From NCBI GenBank assembly GCA_049324315.1, contig JBMOKU010000019.1, positions 50,149 to 114,148 of the forward strand: a DNA stretch of 64,000 nucleotides, read 5' to 3'. The notes beneath the pieces were generated by a model that ran no database searches, had not been told where the DNA came from, and was given only the letters and a program-made list of their open reading frames with translations. Source of the stretch: JBMOKU01 sp049324315 (lineage in GTDB: Bacteria; Bacillota; Clostridia; Peptostreptococcales; Thermotaleaceae). A program made the position numbers and the translations under genes. This document shows positions 41,855 to 50,469 of this stretch, piece by piece (within the stretch, counting starts at the first letter, position 1; each line of letters opens with the position of its first letter).

Positions 41855-43360
41855 TTATTGTTTTTCTTCTTCAACAATCGTCGGTTCCACTGTACCGACC
41901 TTTTCCACAAGGCCACCCAGATGCTTTGCCTTTACCATGTCTACCAAGTTGATTCCTGTGATGGCGTCCACGGTTTCCGGCAGGGATGCAATGATATCCG
42001 TTACATAGGACGTTACCTTACCGGCACCCTTTCCATTTTCACCGGAATCAACAATAACAATTTTTTCTGTCTTGGACAATGGTTCTGCTACCGCCTTTGC
42101 AATCTCCGGCAATTTCTCGATAATCATTTGTGTTACGGCGGCTTCATTATACAACTTGAAGGCTTCTGCCTTTTTCATCATGGCTTCTGCTTCCGCTTTA
42201 CCTTTTTCACGGATAATTTCAACCTCTGCCATACCTTCCGCCCGCTTAGCTTCTGCCTTAGCCTGACCTTCTAGGCGGATTGCGTTGGCCTTTGCTTCTG
42301 CATCCTGGATTTCTCTGTATTTTTCAGCTTCTGCAACCTTTTCAGATCGATATTTTTGAGCATCGGTTTCCTTCTTAACCGTAGCTTCCAGCTCTTTTTC
42401 TTTTCTGAGAGATTCTTGTTCTGCCAATTCAATTTCTTTTTGCTTTCTGGCAATTTCCACCTGCATCTGTGCATCCGTCAGTTCTTTTTCCTTTTGCTTC
42501 CTGGTGATTTCCACTTGCATTTGTGTTTCAGTAACTTCTTTTTTCACCTTATTGGCTTCTATTTCATAAGCAAGGTCAGAAGCAGCCTTTGCACTTTCCT
42601 GCTCTTTTCTATAGGATTGAACCTTCAATTCTTTTCCCTTCGCTGCCTCGGCAATCTGGGTTTCGGCAAGTAATCGCGCTTCTTCCCCAAGACGGTTGGC
42701 TTCTGCTGTCTTGATCTTCGTTTCCTTCATCGCATTGGCTTCTGCGATTTCTGCATCCCTCTTTACTTCTGCAATTCGTTTCTTACCTAGTGCTTCCAAA
42801 TATCCGTTGTCATCGGAAATGTCTCTGATGGTGAAAGCTTTGATTTCCAAGCCCATTTCTGCTAAATCAACAGCTGCCACTTCTTGTACCTGGGATGCAA
42901 ACTTTTCTCTATTTTTATAAATATCTTCTACCGTCATGGTAGAAATGATTTCTCTCAGCTTACCTTCCAATACGTCTCTGGCAGTATCCTTGATAACTTC
43001 AATGGTTTCCTTTTCATTTCCCGTGTTAAATTGCTCTACAGCCGCCAAAATCGATTCTCGATCAGATTTAACCTTCATAACAGCAACACCGTCAGCCTTG
43101 ATATCTACCCCTTGCTCAGTCAAAGCACCAGCCGTTTTTACATAGATTTTCATATTCTCTAAGGAAATTTTATCTGTCTTCTCCAGGATCGGAATAACAA
43201 ATCCTCCACCCCCGGAGATAACCCTTTTCTTAAGACCGGTTACAACCAACGCCTTATCTTGAGATACCTTTCTCCACATGGTTATCAGACCAATTAATAA
43301 TAGAACAATAACCAGTACGATAACCACAGGCACAAATCCAATAAAACCTGTAATATTCAT
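41855..43360 (-). CDS. floT: Flotillin-like membrane scaffold protein
   Basis: The protein has 501 residues. One N-terminal membrane segment (about 5-27) is followed by an SPFH domain (about 35-210) with GGGGFVIPILEKTDKISLEN and MKVKSDRESILAAVEQF. A very long Ala/Glu/Lys coiled coil with repeated AEAxxxxE units runs from about 215 to 410. Flotillins organise membrane microdomains. It follows the NfeD-like gene by 14 nt, the same pairing as yuaF-floT in B. subtilis. Confidence 0.94.
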   Translation of the reverse strand: MNITGFIGFVPVVIVLVIVLLLIGLITMWRKVSQDKALVVTGLKKRVISGGGGFVIPILEKTDKISLENMKIYVKTAGALTEQGVDIKADGVAVMKVKSDRESILAAVEQFNTGNEKETIEVIKDTARDVLEGKLREIISTMTVEDIYKNREKFASQVQEVAAVDLAEMGLEIKAFTIRDISDDNGYLEALGKKRIAEVKRDAEIAEANAMKETKIKTAEANRLGEEARLLAETQIAEAAKGKELKVQSYRKEQESAKAASDLAYEIEANKVKKEVTETQMQVEITRKQKEKELTDAQMQVEIARKQKEIELAEQESLRKEKELEATVKKETDAQKYRSEKVAEAEKYREIQDAEAKANAIRLEGQAKAEAKRAEGMAEVEIIREKGKAEAEAMMKKAEAFKLYNEAAVTQMIIEKLPEIAKAVAEPLSKTEKIVIVDSGENGKGAGKVTSYVTDIIASLPETVDAITGINLVDMVKAKHLGGLVEKVGTVEPTIVEEEKQ

Positions 43361-43374
43361 TCACTTTCCCCCTT

Positions 43375-43920
43375 TTAGATATCGTCTACAATGTAGACAT
43401 TTTTTTGAATATCTATGATAGTCACTTCCTCGCCGGCTTTAAATTCCCGTTCTCCATAGGTTCTCGCCGGAGCAGAGTACGTGTTACCATTCACTATATA
43501 CGTTATTTTGCCATACCTATTGTCACGAATGGGAATGGTTACCTTTGCTCTGCATCCGATCAGGCTTTGCTGATCTGCCACATTCCCCAGCCTCTGTATT
43601 TTGTAAAGAGGAATCAAAACAAAGTAATAGAGTAGGGCACTTATTAGCAGTGAAGGCAGTAAAGCAAAAATAATGGTCAAGAACGGTCCCCAGAGTCCCT
43701 TATGCTGAAAAACAAGACCAAAGCCCCCAAAGCTGGTCAAAAATGCCGCAATAATGATGGGTTTAAATGGAGCAACCTGCATATTACCAAAACCATCCAC
43801 ATCAAGATCTCCATCGAAATCCAGATCCATAAAGTCCAATAGGTTTCCTAACAAAAATGTAATAACGGTATATAGGGTACCTATCCCAAACAGGACATAA
43901 AAAAAGGCTGTCATCAACAT
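43375..43920 (-). CDS. NfeD-family membrane protein (YuaF-like)
   Basis: The protein has 181 residues from the ATG at 43920. Three membrane helices fill residues 1-110, and an extra-membrane OB-fold typical of NfeD closes the protein (LIGCRAKVTIPIRDNRYGKI, GEEVTIIDIQKNVYIV). YuaF-type NfeD proteins act with flotillin in membrane organisation. The frame also has a GTG one codon earlier and an ATG two codons later. It forms an operon with the flotillin gene. Confidence 0.88.
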   Translation of the reverse strand: MLMTAFFYVLFGIGTLYTVITFLLGNLLDFMDLDFDGDLDVDGFGNMQVAPFKPIIIAAFLTSFGGFGLVFQHKGLWGPFLTIIFALLPSLLISALLYYFVLIPLYKIQRLGNVADQQSLIGCRAKVTIPIRDNRYGKITYIVNGNTYSAPARTYGEREFKAGEEVTIIDIQKNVYIVDDI

Positions 43921-44120
43921 CACACACCTTTTCCACTGTATTTTATATGCATATGGTAATTATACTATGAACATCCATAAAAATGTCATAATGTAAGAAA
44001 CTGTAACCTAATTGTAAATATTTATATTTCAGCTGTTCCGCTCCTATCGGTTCTTCTCATGACTTCATCCTGTCTGCTATAATATAGATAAGGAATAATA
44101 AAGGGAGTTGATCTACTGAA

Positions 44121-44615
44121 ATGAATAAAAAAATCTTCTTTCCAGTGATTATTTTACTATTCACCGGCTTTCTATTTTTGTACAAAATACCCGTACTTAC
44201 TGTTGTGGAATTATCTTCTGAAAAAACTATTTTCATTACAAAAACATTTCCCAATGATATATTCAGTGTAAAATGGATGCATTCTGTAGAATTGCAGCCC
44301 TGGGAAGAAATTTTTCAAATCACCGATGACTATACCGTTATGCTAAAGGACACCCGGTTTAAATCCTTTGGAGCAGGCGTACCGGACGCAGCCGGAAAGA
44401 GAACAACGATTGAAGATGGCTATATCGTTTTTCACGACATTGACCGAGCAATGCCCGAATTGGTTTATGGTGTATCTGATTACGCAAAGCATGTCTTCTT
44501 TTATAAAGATCGCGAAATCAAATTATATGAGAAAGTGCCGGATGACAGTCCGGTTAAAATATCTGTTATCTCTATAACGCTGCCGGAATATATTTTGAGA
44601 AAAGTAAAGTTTTGA
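44121..44615 (+). CDS. DUF1850 protein (TRAP-TAXI associated)
   Basis: The protein has 164 residues. An N-terminal membrane anchor or signal lies at about 5-22. The rest is a small beta-rich domain with VKWMHSVELQPWEEIFQI and RFKSFGAGVPDAAGK, matching DUF1850. Genes of this family usually accompany TRAP-TAXI transporters. Here it is 2-5 kb away from the TRAP genes, on the other strand and separated by an SSS symporter gene. TATAAT at about 44090 may be its -10. Confidence 0.8.
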   Translation: MNKKIFFPVIILLFTGFLFLYKIPVLTVVELSSEKTIFITKTFPNDIFSVKWMHSVELQPWEEIFQITDDYTVMLKDTRFKSFGAGVPDAAGKRTTIEDGYIVFHDIDRAMPELVYGVSDYAKHVFFYKDREIKLYEKVPDDSPVKISVISITLPEYILRKVKF

Positions 44616-44671
44616 TATCTATAATTTCGGCTATTTCGCATCATCTATATACGAATCATACCTAGAACAAC

Positions 44672-44801
44672 TGTAGAGGCGCCCAGTGGGCGTCCGCAGG
44701 AAATGCCACTGTTACCATTAATACATATACAATGATACAAATCGCATCTACATGATTTGTTATTGCTAGAGAAAAACGGACGCGCAATGCGCGCCCCTAC
44801 A
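44672..44801. repeat. REPIN-like element, short interior
   Basis: The left end is TGTAGAGGCGCCCAGTGGGC; the right end on the other strand is TGTAGGGGCGCGCATTGCGC. Both fold, and they are inverted copies as at 9619 and 52268. The interior here is different and shorter. Confidence 0.65.
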
Positions 44802-44807
44802 ACCACG

Positions 44808-46196
44808 TTATCCATCTATATGTGCTTTCTTCTTTATTCCAAAGGTAAGGAATATGAACATACTACAAGCCAGTCCTATGTATAATGGATCTATAAATTC
44901 TCCGAAAAACACACCCCATATCACAGAAATAGCCGGAGCAGCAATAATCGCCGTCAAACCTGTCTGCGTATATATTTTCTCTTTACCATATATAGCAAAC
45001 ATTAGGGGAATAAATACCGTTGTTCCCCTTAATGCCATAGATAGAAATCCCCATTTCAATATGAAGGAGTTTACGTTCAGCAGTGTAACAAGCCCGGCAA
45101 GAGCACACAGCAGCATGGTTGTCAGTCGGATAACCCATAATTGTTTCTTCTCAGTGGCATTGGGTTGAATATATTTCAAATAGATATCTTGATGAATCAT
45201 AGTTCCAATCCCCATGGTAAGCCCTGCTGCTGTACCGATAACGGATATGATCAAAGCTGCAATTGCAATACCACCTACATACGGATGCAGATAGGATAAA
45301 ATGAATACGGGCAATGCCTGCCTTGGGTCAAGCTGCGGATGAGCCATTTTCATATACATACCGATAAGGGTACATATCAAGCCTATGGGAAGAATAAACC
45401 CTGCTGATAGGAATGCTCCTTTTACAGATTCTTTTTCATTCTTCCCGGAAAACATTGCTTGTAAGTAGGTCTGTGTCGACGCAATCCCCACAATCATAGA
45501 AAAACCTTGAGATGTATTTTTTGAAATACCATCACTAAATAGATTAAACCAAGGCTCAGTTGGAAAGTACTGCAGTACGCCTCCCAATCCCTGTGTTTTT
45601 TGCAGAATAATTCCACTACTAAAAATTAAAACGCTGTAAAGTAAAATTGTCTTGGCGATACCAACGATGCTGGTCCCCAAAAAGCCACCAAACAAGATGT
45701 AAGACATCATGAAGCAGACAGTGAGAAGCACCGCGGTATATATATGCATATGAAACATTGATGTAGTAATAGCCACGGCTGACAGGATCTGTCCTGTGAT
45801 ATGGATAAAAATAGCCGTTGAAGTAATCATACTAGCCGCCATCCCAGCCCTATAACCATAGCTTGATGATAAAAATTGTGAGACCGTATCTACCTCTGCC
45901 CTACGCAAAGGCTTCGCAATAAACAGTCCTAAGAATAGACATGCTGCACTTGCCCCCAACGTGAACCACATGGCACTTATTCCCTTTTCAAAAGCCAGTT
46001 GTGCAGTGCCAATGGTCGATGCCCCGCCCACGATCGTTGCAATAACACTGCCCGAAACCTGAATACCATTTAGACCTCGGCCTCCTACTGCAAAGTCTTG
46101 AGACGTCTTAACTTTACTGGATGAGCGATATCCTAAAAATGATACGATCAACAAAGTTATTAAGGTTCCTATGTAGTGATGGTAAGTCGTTTCCAT
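44808..46196 (-). CDS. Sodium:solute symporter family protein
   Basis: The protein has 462 residues from the ATG at 46196 (AAGGA upstream; an in-frame TTG lies seven codons earlier) and about 13 membrane helices. SSS landmarks include SQDFAVGGRGLNGIQVSGSV, ATIVGGASTIGTAQLAFEKG and AALIISVIGTAAGLTMG. The family takes up sugars, amino acids, pantothenate or carboxylates with sodium; the substrate here is not evident. It lies between DUF1850 and the TRAP operon, separated from the latter by a terminator. Confidence 0.87.
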   Translation of the reverse strand: METTYHHYIGTLITLLIVSFLGYRSSSKVKTSQDFAVGGRGLNGIQVSGSVIATIVGGASTIGTAQLAFEKGISAMWFTLGASAACLFLGLFIAKPLRRAEVDTVSQFLSSSYGYRAGMAASMITSTAIFIHITGQILSAVAITTSMFHMHIYTAVLLTVCFMMSYILFGGFLGTSIVGIAKTILLYSVLIFSSGIILQKTQGLGGVLQYFPTEPWFNLFSDGISKNTSQGFSMIVGIASTQTYLQAMFSGKNEKESVKGAFLSAGFILPIGLICTLIGMYMKMAHPQLDPRQALPVFILSYLHPYVGGIAIAALIISVIGTAAGLTMGIGTMIHQDIYLKYIQPNATEKKQLWVIRLTTMLLCALAGLVTLLNVNSFILKWGFLSMALRGTTVFIPLMFAIYGKEKIYTQTGLTAIIAAPAISVIWGVFFGEFIDPLYIGLACSMFIFLTFGIKKKAHIDG

Positions 46197-46254
46197 TCGA
46201 GCATTCCTTCTTTCCAATTTATCATTCTACAGTCAATTATACATAATTAACGAC

Positions 46255-46293
46255 AAAAAAGAATAACTGCTTCACGGGGAAGCAGTTATTCTT
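46255..46293 (-). terminator. Terminator after the TRAP permease gene
   Basis: On the minus strand AAGAATAACTGCTTC, CCCGT, GAAGCAGTTATTC is followed by TTTTTTG. Confidence 0.85.
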
Positions 46294-48252
46294 TTAAGCT
46301 ACATTGCTTAATGATCTTTTTTGACTGTATACTTTTTGAAAAATAAACACTGCTGCAAATATGGCAATCCCTGCCACATCTGTATAAATACCTGGTTTTA
46401 TCAATGATAAAGCAGATACCAGCATCAATACCCTAAATCCAATATTTAATTTTGCAAGCAGATAACCTTCAACGGCGGCCCCCAAGGCCACGACCCCTAT
46501 ACTAGCCGTAACAGCTACTAAGACTGCGCCTGCCATCGTTGTATCAATCAGCAGCATGGATGGAGAATAAACGAAAATATACGGTACAATAAAACCCGCC
46601 AGTGCCAGCTTAACAGCTTGGAATCCTGTTTGGGTTGTATTTCCTCCAGCGATACCCGCACCGGCGAAGGCCGCTAAGGCAACCGGGGGTGTAAGATTGG
46701 CCAACATCCCAAAGTAAAATACAAACATATGCGATACCAAATGGGGTACACCCATCTCAGCCAGGGCTGGGGCAGCCATGGTGGCTGTAATGATATACGC
46801 AGGGATAGAGGGTAATCCCATTCCAAGGACGATACATGCTACCATTGTTAAGATAAGTGTAATCAGCAGATTCCCTTTTCCAAGGAATAGAATGGCTCCT
46901 GCCAGCTTTAATCCGAATCCTGTCAAGGTAGCCACACCAATAATCAAACCGACAATAGCACAAGACATGGCTACGCCCAATGCAGTCCTTGCTCCACTCT
47001 CCAGCGCATCTACAATGTCTCCAAAGCTCATACGGGTTTCCTTCTTCAGAGCACTTGCAAGGATCGTCAGTATGATAGAATAGAAGGCCGCATAAATCGG
47101 TGTAAAACCTTTAATCAATAAATAAAGTAATCCAATAAGGGGAATTAACAGATGCCCTCTCTGCTTCATAACATCCGATACCTTTGGTAACTCTTCTCTA
47201 GGTATTCCCGTAAGACCGTTTTTAGATGCTCTTAGATGAATAACGACAATCACGCCAAGGTAATACAGCAAGGCAGGAATAACGGCAGCTGCCGCAATCT
47301 GAATATAGGGTACTCCTAAATATTCAGCCATAATAAATGCCGTTGCTCCCATAACAGGCGGCAATATTTGACCACCGCAGGACGCCGCTGCTTCAACTGC
47401 CCCGGCAAACTCAGCCTTATAACCGATCTTTTTCATGAGGGGGATGGTAAATGCCCCTGTTGTCACAACATTGGCCACAGCACTTCCGTTGATGGATCCC
47501 AAAAGACCACTGGATACAACAGCCACCTTTGCAGGTCCGCCCTTTCCATGTCCGGCAATTGCCATTGCCAAGTCATTGAAAAATTGTCCCATTCCTGATT
47601 TAGACAGAAAAGCACCAAAGAGTACAAAAAGAAAGATATACGTAGAAGAAACACCGATGGCAATACCAAAGATTCCTTCCGTTGTCAGATACATATATTC
47701 AGCAATATCTTTTATGCCATATCCTCTATGGGCAATAATATTGGGAAGCTTGGGTCCGAAATAGGCATACGCAAGAAACAAAATAGCTAAAATTGCAATC
47801 TCTTTGCCCGTAATTCTTCTTCCTGCTTCCAATACCAATACGATAGCAACCAGTGCCATCATGACGTCCGTCTGATTTGGCATTCCTGCCCGCAAAACCA
47901 GTGCATTATAATTGAAAACAATATAAGCTCCTAGACCTAGGGATAATACCGCAAAGATCCAATCGAAAACCGATGGTTTTTCTTTATTCGATTTTTTATT
48001 AAAGGGATACAATACGAATACAAGGGCCATGACCACCGATGTATGCACAGCTCGATGCATTAACGTTACCAAAGGTCCTGTCCATGCCGTATACAAATGA
48101 AATAATGATAATAGAATACTTACAGCAAAAACGATCATACCCGGAACGCTTTTTCTTTGGAATTTTCTAAAACGGGACTCTGTATCATATTTCTCTAATA
48201 CTGCTTCATGTCCGATGTTATGATCTATTTCTATATTCTTTTTCTCGGTCAT
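46294..48252 (-). CDS. Fused TRAP transporter permease (DctQ-DctM type, TAXI family)
   Basis: The protein has 652 residues. A four-helix DctQ-like part occupies about 35-140. The large DctM-like part has EAGRRITGKEIAILAI, FGAFLSKSGMGQFFNDLA, NGSAVANVVTTGAFTIPLMKK and MVACIVLGMGLPSIPAYI. The fused form is typical of TAXI-type TRAP systems, which use an ion gradient to import small carboxylates or amino acids. AAAGGAG precedes the ATG. The TAXI binding-protein gene lies 150 nt upstream. Confidence 0.93.
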   Translation of the reverse strand: MTEKKNIEIDHNIGHEAVLEKYDTESRFRKFQRKSVPGMIVFAVSILLSLFHLYTAWTGPLVTLMHRAVHTSVVMALVFVLYPFNKKSNKEKPSVFDWIFAVLSLGLGAYIVFNYNALVLRAGMPNQTDVMMALVAIVLVLEAGRRITGKEIAILAILFLAYAYFGPKLPNIIAHRGYGIKDIAEYMYLTTEGIFGIAIGVSSTYIFLFVLFGAFLSKSGMGQFFNDLAMAIAGHGKGGPAKVAVVSSGLLGSINGSAVANVVTTGAFTIPLMKKIGYKAEFAGAVEAAASCGGQILPPVMGATAFIMAEYLGVPYIQIAAAAVIPALLYYLGVIVVIHLRASKNGLTGIPREELPKVSDVMKQRGHLLIPLIGLLYLLIKGFTPIYAAFYSIILTILASALKKETRMSFGDIVDALESGARTALGVAMSCAIVGLIIGVATLTGFGLKLAGAILFLGKGNLLITLILTMVACIVLGMGLPSIPAYIITATMAAPALAEMGVPHLVSHMFVFYFGMLANLTPPVALAAFAGAGIAGGNTTQTGFQAVKLALAGFIVPYIFVYSPSMLLIDTTMAGAVLVAVTASIGVVALGAAVEGYLLAKLNIGFRVLMLVSALSLIKPGIYTDVAGIAIFAAVFIFQKVYSQKRSLSNVA

Positions 48253-48310
48253 TTTTCCACTCCTTTATATAATGAAAGATAAAACCAGGGCATTATCGCT
48301 ATAAATAATC

Positions 48311-48399
48311 CGATACGCGATACACGATATGCGATACACAGGAAAGACTTTAAAGATTGACCCCGATATCGAACAACGTGTACCGCGTACCGTGAACCG
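48311..48399. repeat. Two arrays of degenerate heptamers between the TAXI and TRAP permease genes
   Basis: From 48311 there are four 7-base units: CGATACG, CGATACA, CGATATG, CGATACA. From 48377 there are three more: CGTGTAC, CGCGTAC, CGTGAAC. The period is exactly seven in both arrays, and about 38 bases separate them. Confidence 0.65.
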
Positions 48400-48408
48400 A
48401 ACTCTATT

Positions 48409-49401
48409 TTATTTACCTTGTTCTTTAAAATATTTCTCTGCACCAGGGTGTAATGGTACCGGCATCCCTACTCTTACTTTATCTAGGGTAATTTCTTTAG
48501 CTGATGCATGGGTATCCACTAGAGCTTTTAAATTTTCGAAGATTGTTTTTGTCATGTTGTAGACTAATTCTTCGTCTAATTCTGCCCTTGTGGCAAGGAT
48601 TGTGGTAACCGCTGCAGTCTCCACATCCTCTTTGTCATCATAAGTGCCGCCGGGAATCACTTCAGAAGAATAGAAAGGATACTTTTCAGCCAGTTTCTCT
48701 ACTGCTTCTTTTCTAATAGGTATTATTTTTACATCCTTTGTTGTCACTAAATCCATAACAGCTGCATTAGGAAGTCCGGATGTTAAGAATGCAGCATCCA
48801 CGGCACCATTCTTCATTTGCTCTATTGCTTCTGCATAGGATAAAAAGTCTTCATTAACGTCATCATAGGTAAGACCATAAGCCTCCAAGATTTGACGGGC
48901 GTTTACCTCCGTGCCGCTTCCCGGAGCACCGACCCCAACTTTCTTTCCTTTCAAGTCTGATATTTCATTGATGCCGTTACCTTCCAGGGTAACAACCTGT
49001 ACGAAATTAGGGTACAAAGAAGCAATTCCGCGGATATTCTCAATTTTTCCTTTGTCTTGGAAAACCTCTGTACCGGTATAGGCATAGCTGATAACATCAT
49101 TCATTGCAAATACGATTTCTGCCTTTTTCTCACCCAATAGCGTAGCGTTTACGGCAGATGCTCCAGTAGATTGCACAGATGCATTCACACCAGGTACCTT
49201 TTCATTCAATAAATTGGAAACTGTACCTCCCAAAGCAAAATAAGCCCCGGAGCTTCCGCCTGTAGCAACGGTGATAAACGTTTTCTCAGCTGGCGCCGAA
49301 GCTTTCTCTCCACCTGAAGTCTCCGTATTACTTGAACATCCTACTGCTGCAAAACTTAATACAAGCACGATAACCATAACAAATGATAGCTTTTTAAACA
49401 T
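48409..49401 (-). CDS. TAXI-family TRAP substrate-binding lipoprotein
   Basis: The protein has 330 residues from the ATG at 49401 (AAGGAAG 7 nt upstream). The lipoprotein signal ends in AAVGC with Cys near residue 22. The TAXI family pattern follows: FITVATGGSSGAYFALGGTV, GKKVGVGAPGSGTEVNARQIL and MKNGAVDAAFLTSGLPNAAV. TAXI proteins deliver ligands such as glutamate or other carboxylates to the TRAP permease encoded next. The gene lies downstream of the LytST pair, past a MITE-like element. Confidence 0.94.
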   Translation of the reverse strand: MFKKLSFVMVIVLVLSFAAVGCSSNTETSGGEKASAPAEKTFITVATGGSSGAYFALGGTVSNLLNEKVPGVNASVQSTGASAVNATLLGEKKAEIVFAMNDVISYAYTGTEVFQDKGKIENIRGIASLYPNFVQVVTLEGNGINEISDLKGKKVGVGAPGSGTEVNARQILEAYGLTYDDVNEDFLSYAEAIEQMKNGAVDAAFLTSGLPNAAVMDLVTTKDVKIIPIRKEAVEKLAEKYPFYSSEVIPGGTYDDKEDVETAAVTTILATRAELDEELVYNMTKTIFENLKALVDTHASAKEITLDKVRVGMPVPLHPGAEKYFKEQGK

Positions 49402-49570
49402 ATCCACGCTTCCTTTCCATAAGAATTTATATTTCCTTTGCTTCTTTTATTGTATAGTTATGAAAGGACGGAGAAAATGATTTATAGCTAAGTTGCATTA
49501 TTATGAATTAACATGCACAAATATTGAATAAAATGCAATAAACAGGATGAAATCCTGCTTATATGCCTAA

Positions 49571-49728
49571 GGCATCTTCAACAAAATAACTAGTCAGCAT
49601 GCTGGTCTATTTTGCGTCATACTGCGTCGACAGAACCCGCTGATAGCGATGCTAGCAACGGAACCTGTCTCCTTGCCTGACACAAAATATCCTCAGCATC
49701 TTTGACCAGTTATTTTATTTCAGATGCC
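49571..49728. mobile_element. MITE-like element inserted at the 3' end of the LytTR regulator gene
   Basis: The left end GGCATCTTCAACAAAATAAC and the right end, on the other strand GGCATCTGAAATAAAATAAC, form imperfect inverted repeats that extend further (CAGCATGCTG/CAGCATCTTT region). TAA flanks both sides, a likely 3-bp target duplication. The element is 158 bp with no coding frame. Its right end supplies the last codons and TGA stop of the regulator gene. Confidence 0.7.
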
Positions 49729-50469
49729 TAATACACTTTTAAATTTTTTCAGGTAATTCCGGCTCACCGGAATCTCAATACCATCTCTTCCCTTGATGGT
49801 AATCTTGTAAGTATAGTGAAACCAAGGAATAATCTCCTTCACATAATCCAAATTTACAATAAAACTCTTGTGGGTACGAATAAATTTGTTCGTCATCAGC
49901 TTTTCTTCCAATTCCTTTAAAGAAGCATTGCATTGATAGACTTCATTTTCTGTATAAACGTATAGTTCATTCTGTATAGACTCAATATAGGCTATTTGTT
50001 TACTATCGATAAGGACCAGTTTATTATCCCTTATGACACAGAGCTTACCAATATTGCTGTGCTGATTCTCCTTTATCGTATTCAATTTTTCCTTTTCCAG
50101 TCCGCTCCTTTTATTCTTCACACGATCAATGGCCATTCTCACCCGATCTTCTGTAAAGGGCTTCAGTATATAATCTACTGCGTTGATTTCAAAGCCCTGT
50201 ATGGCATATTTATCATAGGCCGTGGCGAAAACAATGGCAGGGGGATTTTTTTCCTCCAGCATTTTTCTCGCTGCAATCATACCGCTGCCGTTGTGTAAAT
50301 GAATATCTAGAAATACGATATCAGGTTTCTGCTCCAAAGCCAAAAATACAGCCTCTTCTCCATCCCCGGTTTCTCCACATATTTCTATATCCCGATTTTT
50401 TTCAATCAGATATTTCAATTCCTCCCGTATATATTTTTCATCATCCACGATCAACACCTTAAGCAACAT
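49720..50469 (-). CDS. LytTR-family response regulator
   Basis: The protein has 249 residues, starting near the ATG at 50469 (GGAG 7 nt upstream). The receiver domain (1-120) shows VLIVDDEKY, PDIVFLDIHL with the phospho-acceptor Asp near 55, and VDYILKPF. The LytTR DNA-binding domain (about 145-249) has YIESIQNELYVYTENEVYQC and FIRTHKSFIVNLDYVKEI. It overlaps the sensor gene by about 11 bases. Its final codons and stop lie in a MITE-like repeat, so the original C-terminus may have been slightly different. Confidence 0.93.
   Translation of the reverse strand: MLLKVLIVDDEKYIREELKYLIEKNRDIEICGETGDGEEAVFLALEQKPDIVFLDIHLHNGSGMIAARKMLEEKNPPAIVFATAYDKYAIQGFEINAVDYILKPFTEDRVRMAIDRVKNKRSGLEKEKLNTIKENQHSNIGKLCVIRDNKLVLIDSKQIAYIESIQNELYVYTENEVYQCNASLKELEEKLMTNKFIRTHKSFIVNLDYVKEIIPWFHYTYKITIKGRDGIEIPVSRNYLKKFKSVLGI

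Noticed and set aside
41846..42673. Plus-strand frames of 105-142 codons inside the flotillin gene
   Set aside because: They are produced by the repetitive Ala/Glu/Lys coiled-coil codons read backwards.
48311..48399. Heptamer arrays as a CRISPR array
   Set aside because: The units are 7 bases with no spacers, and no cas genes are present.
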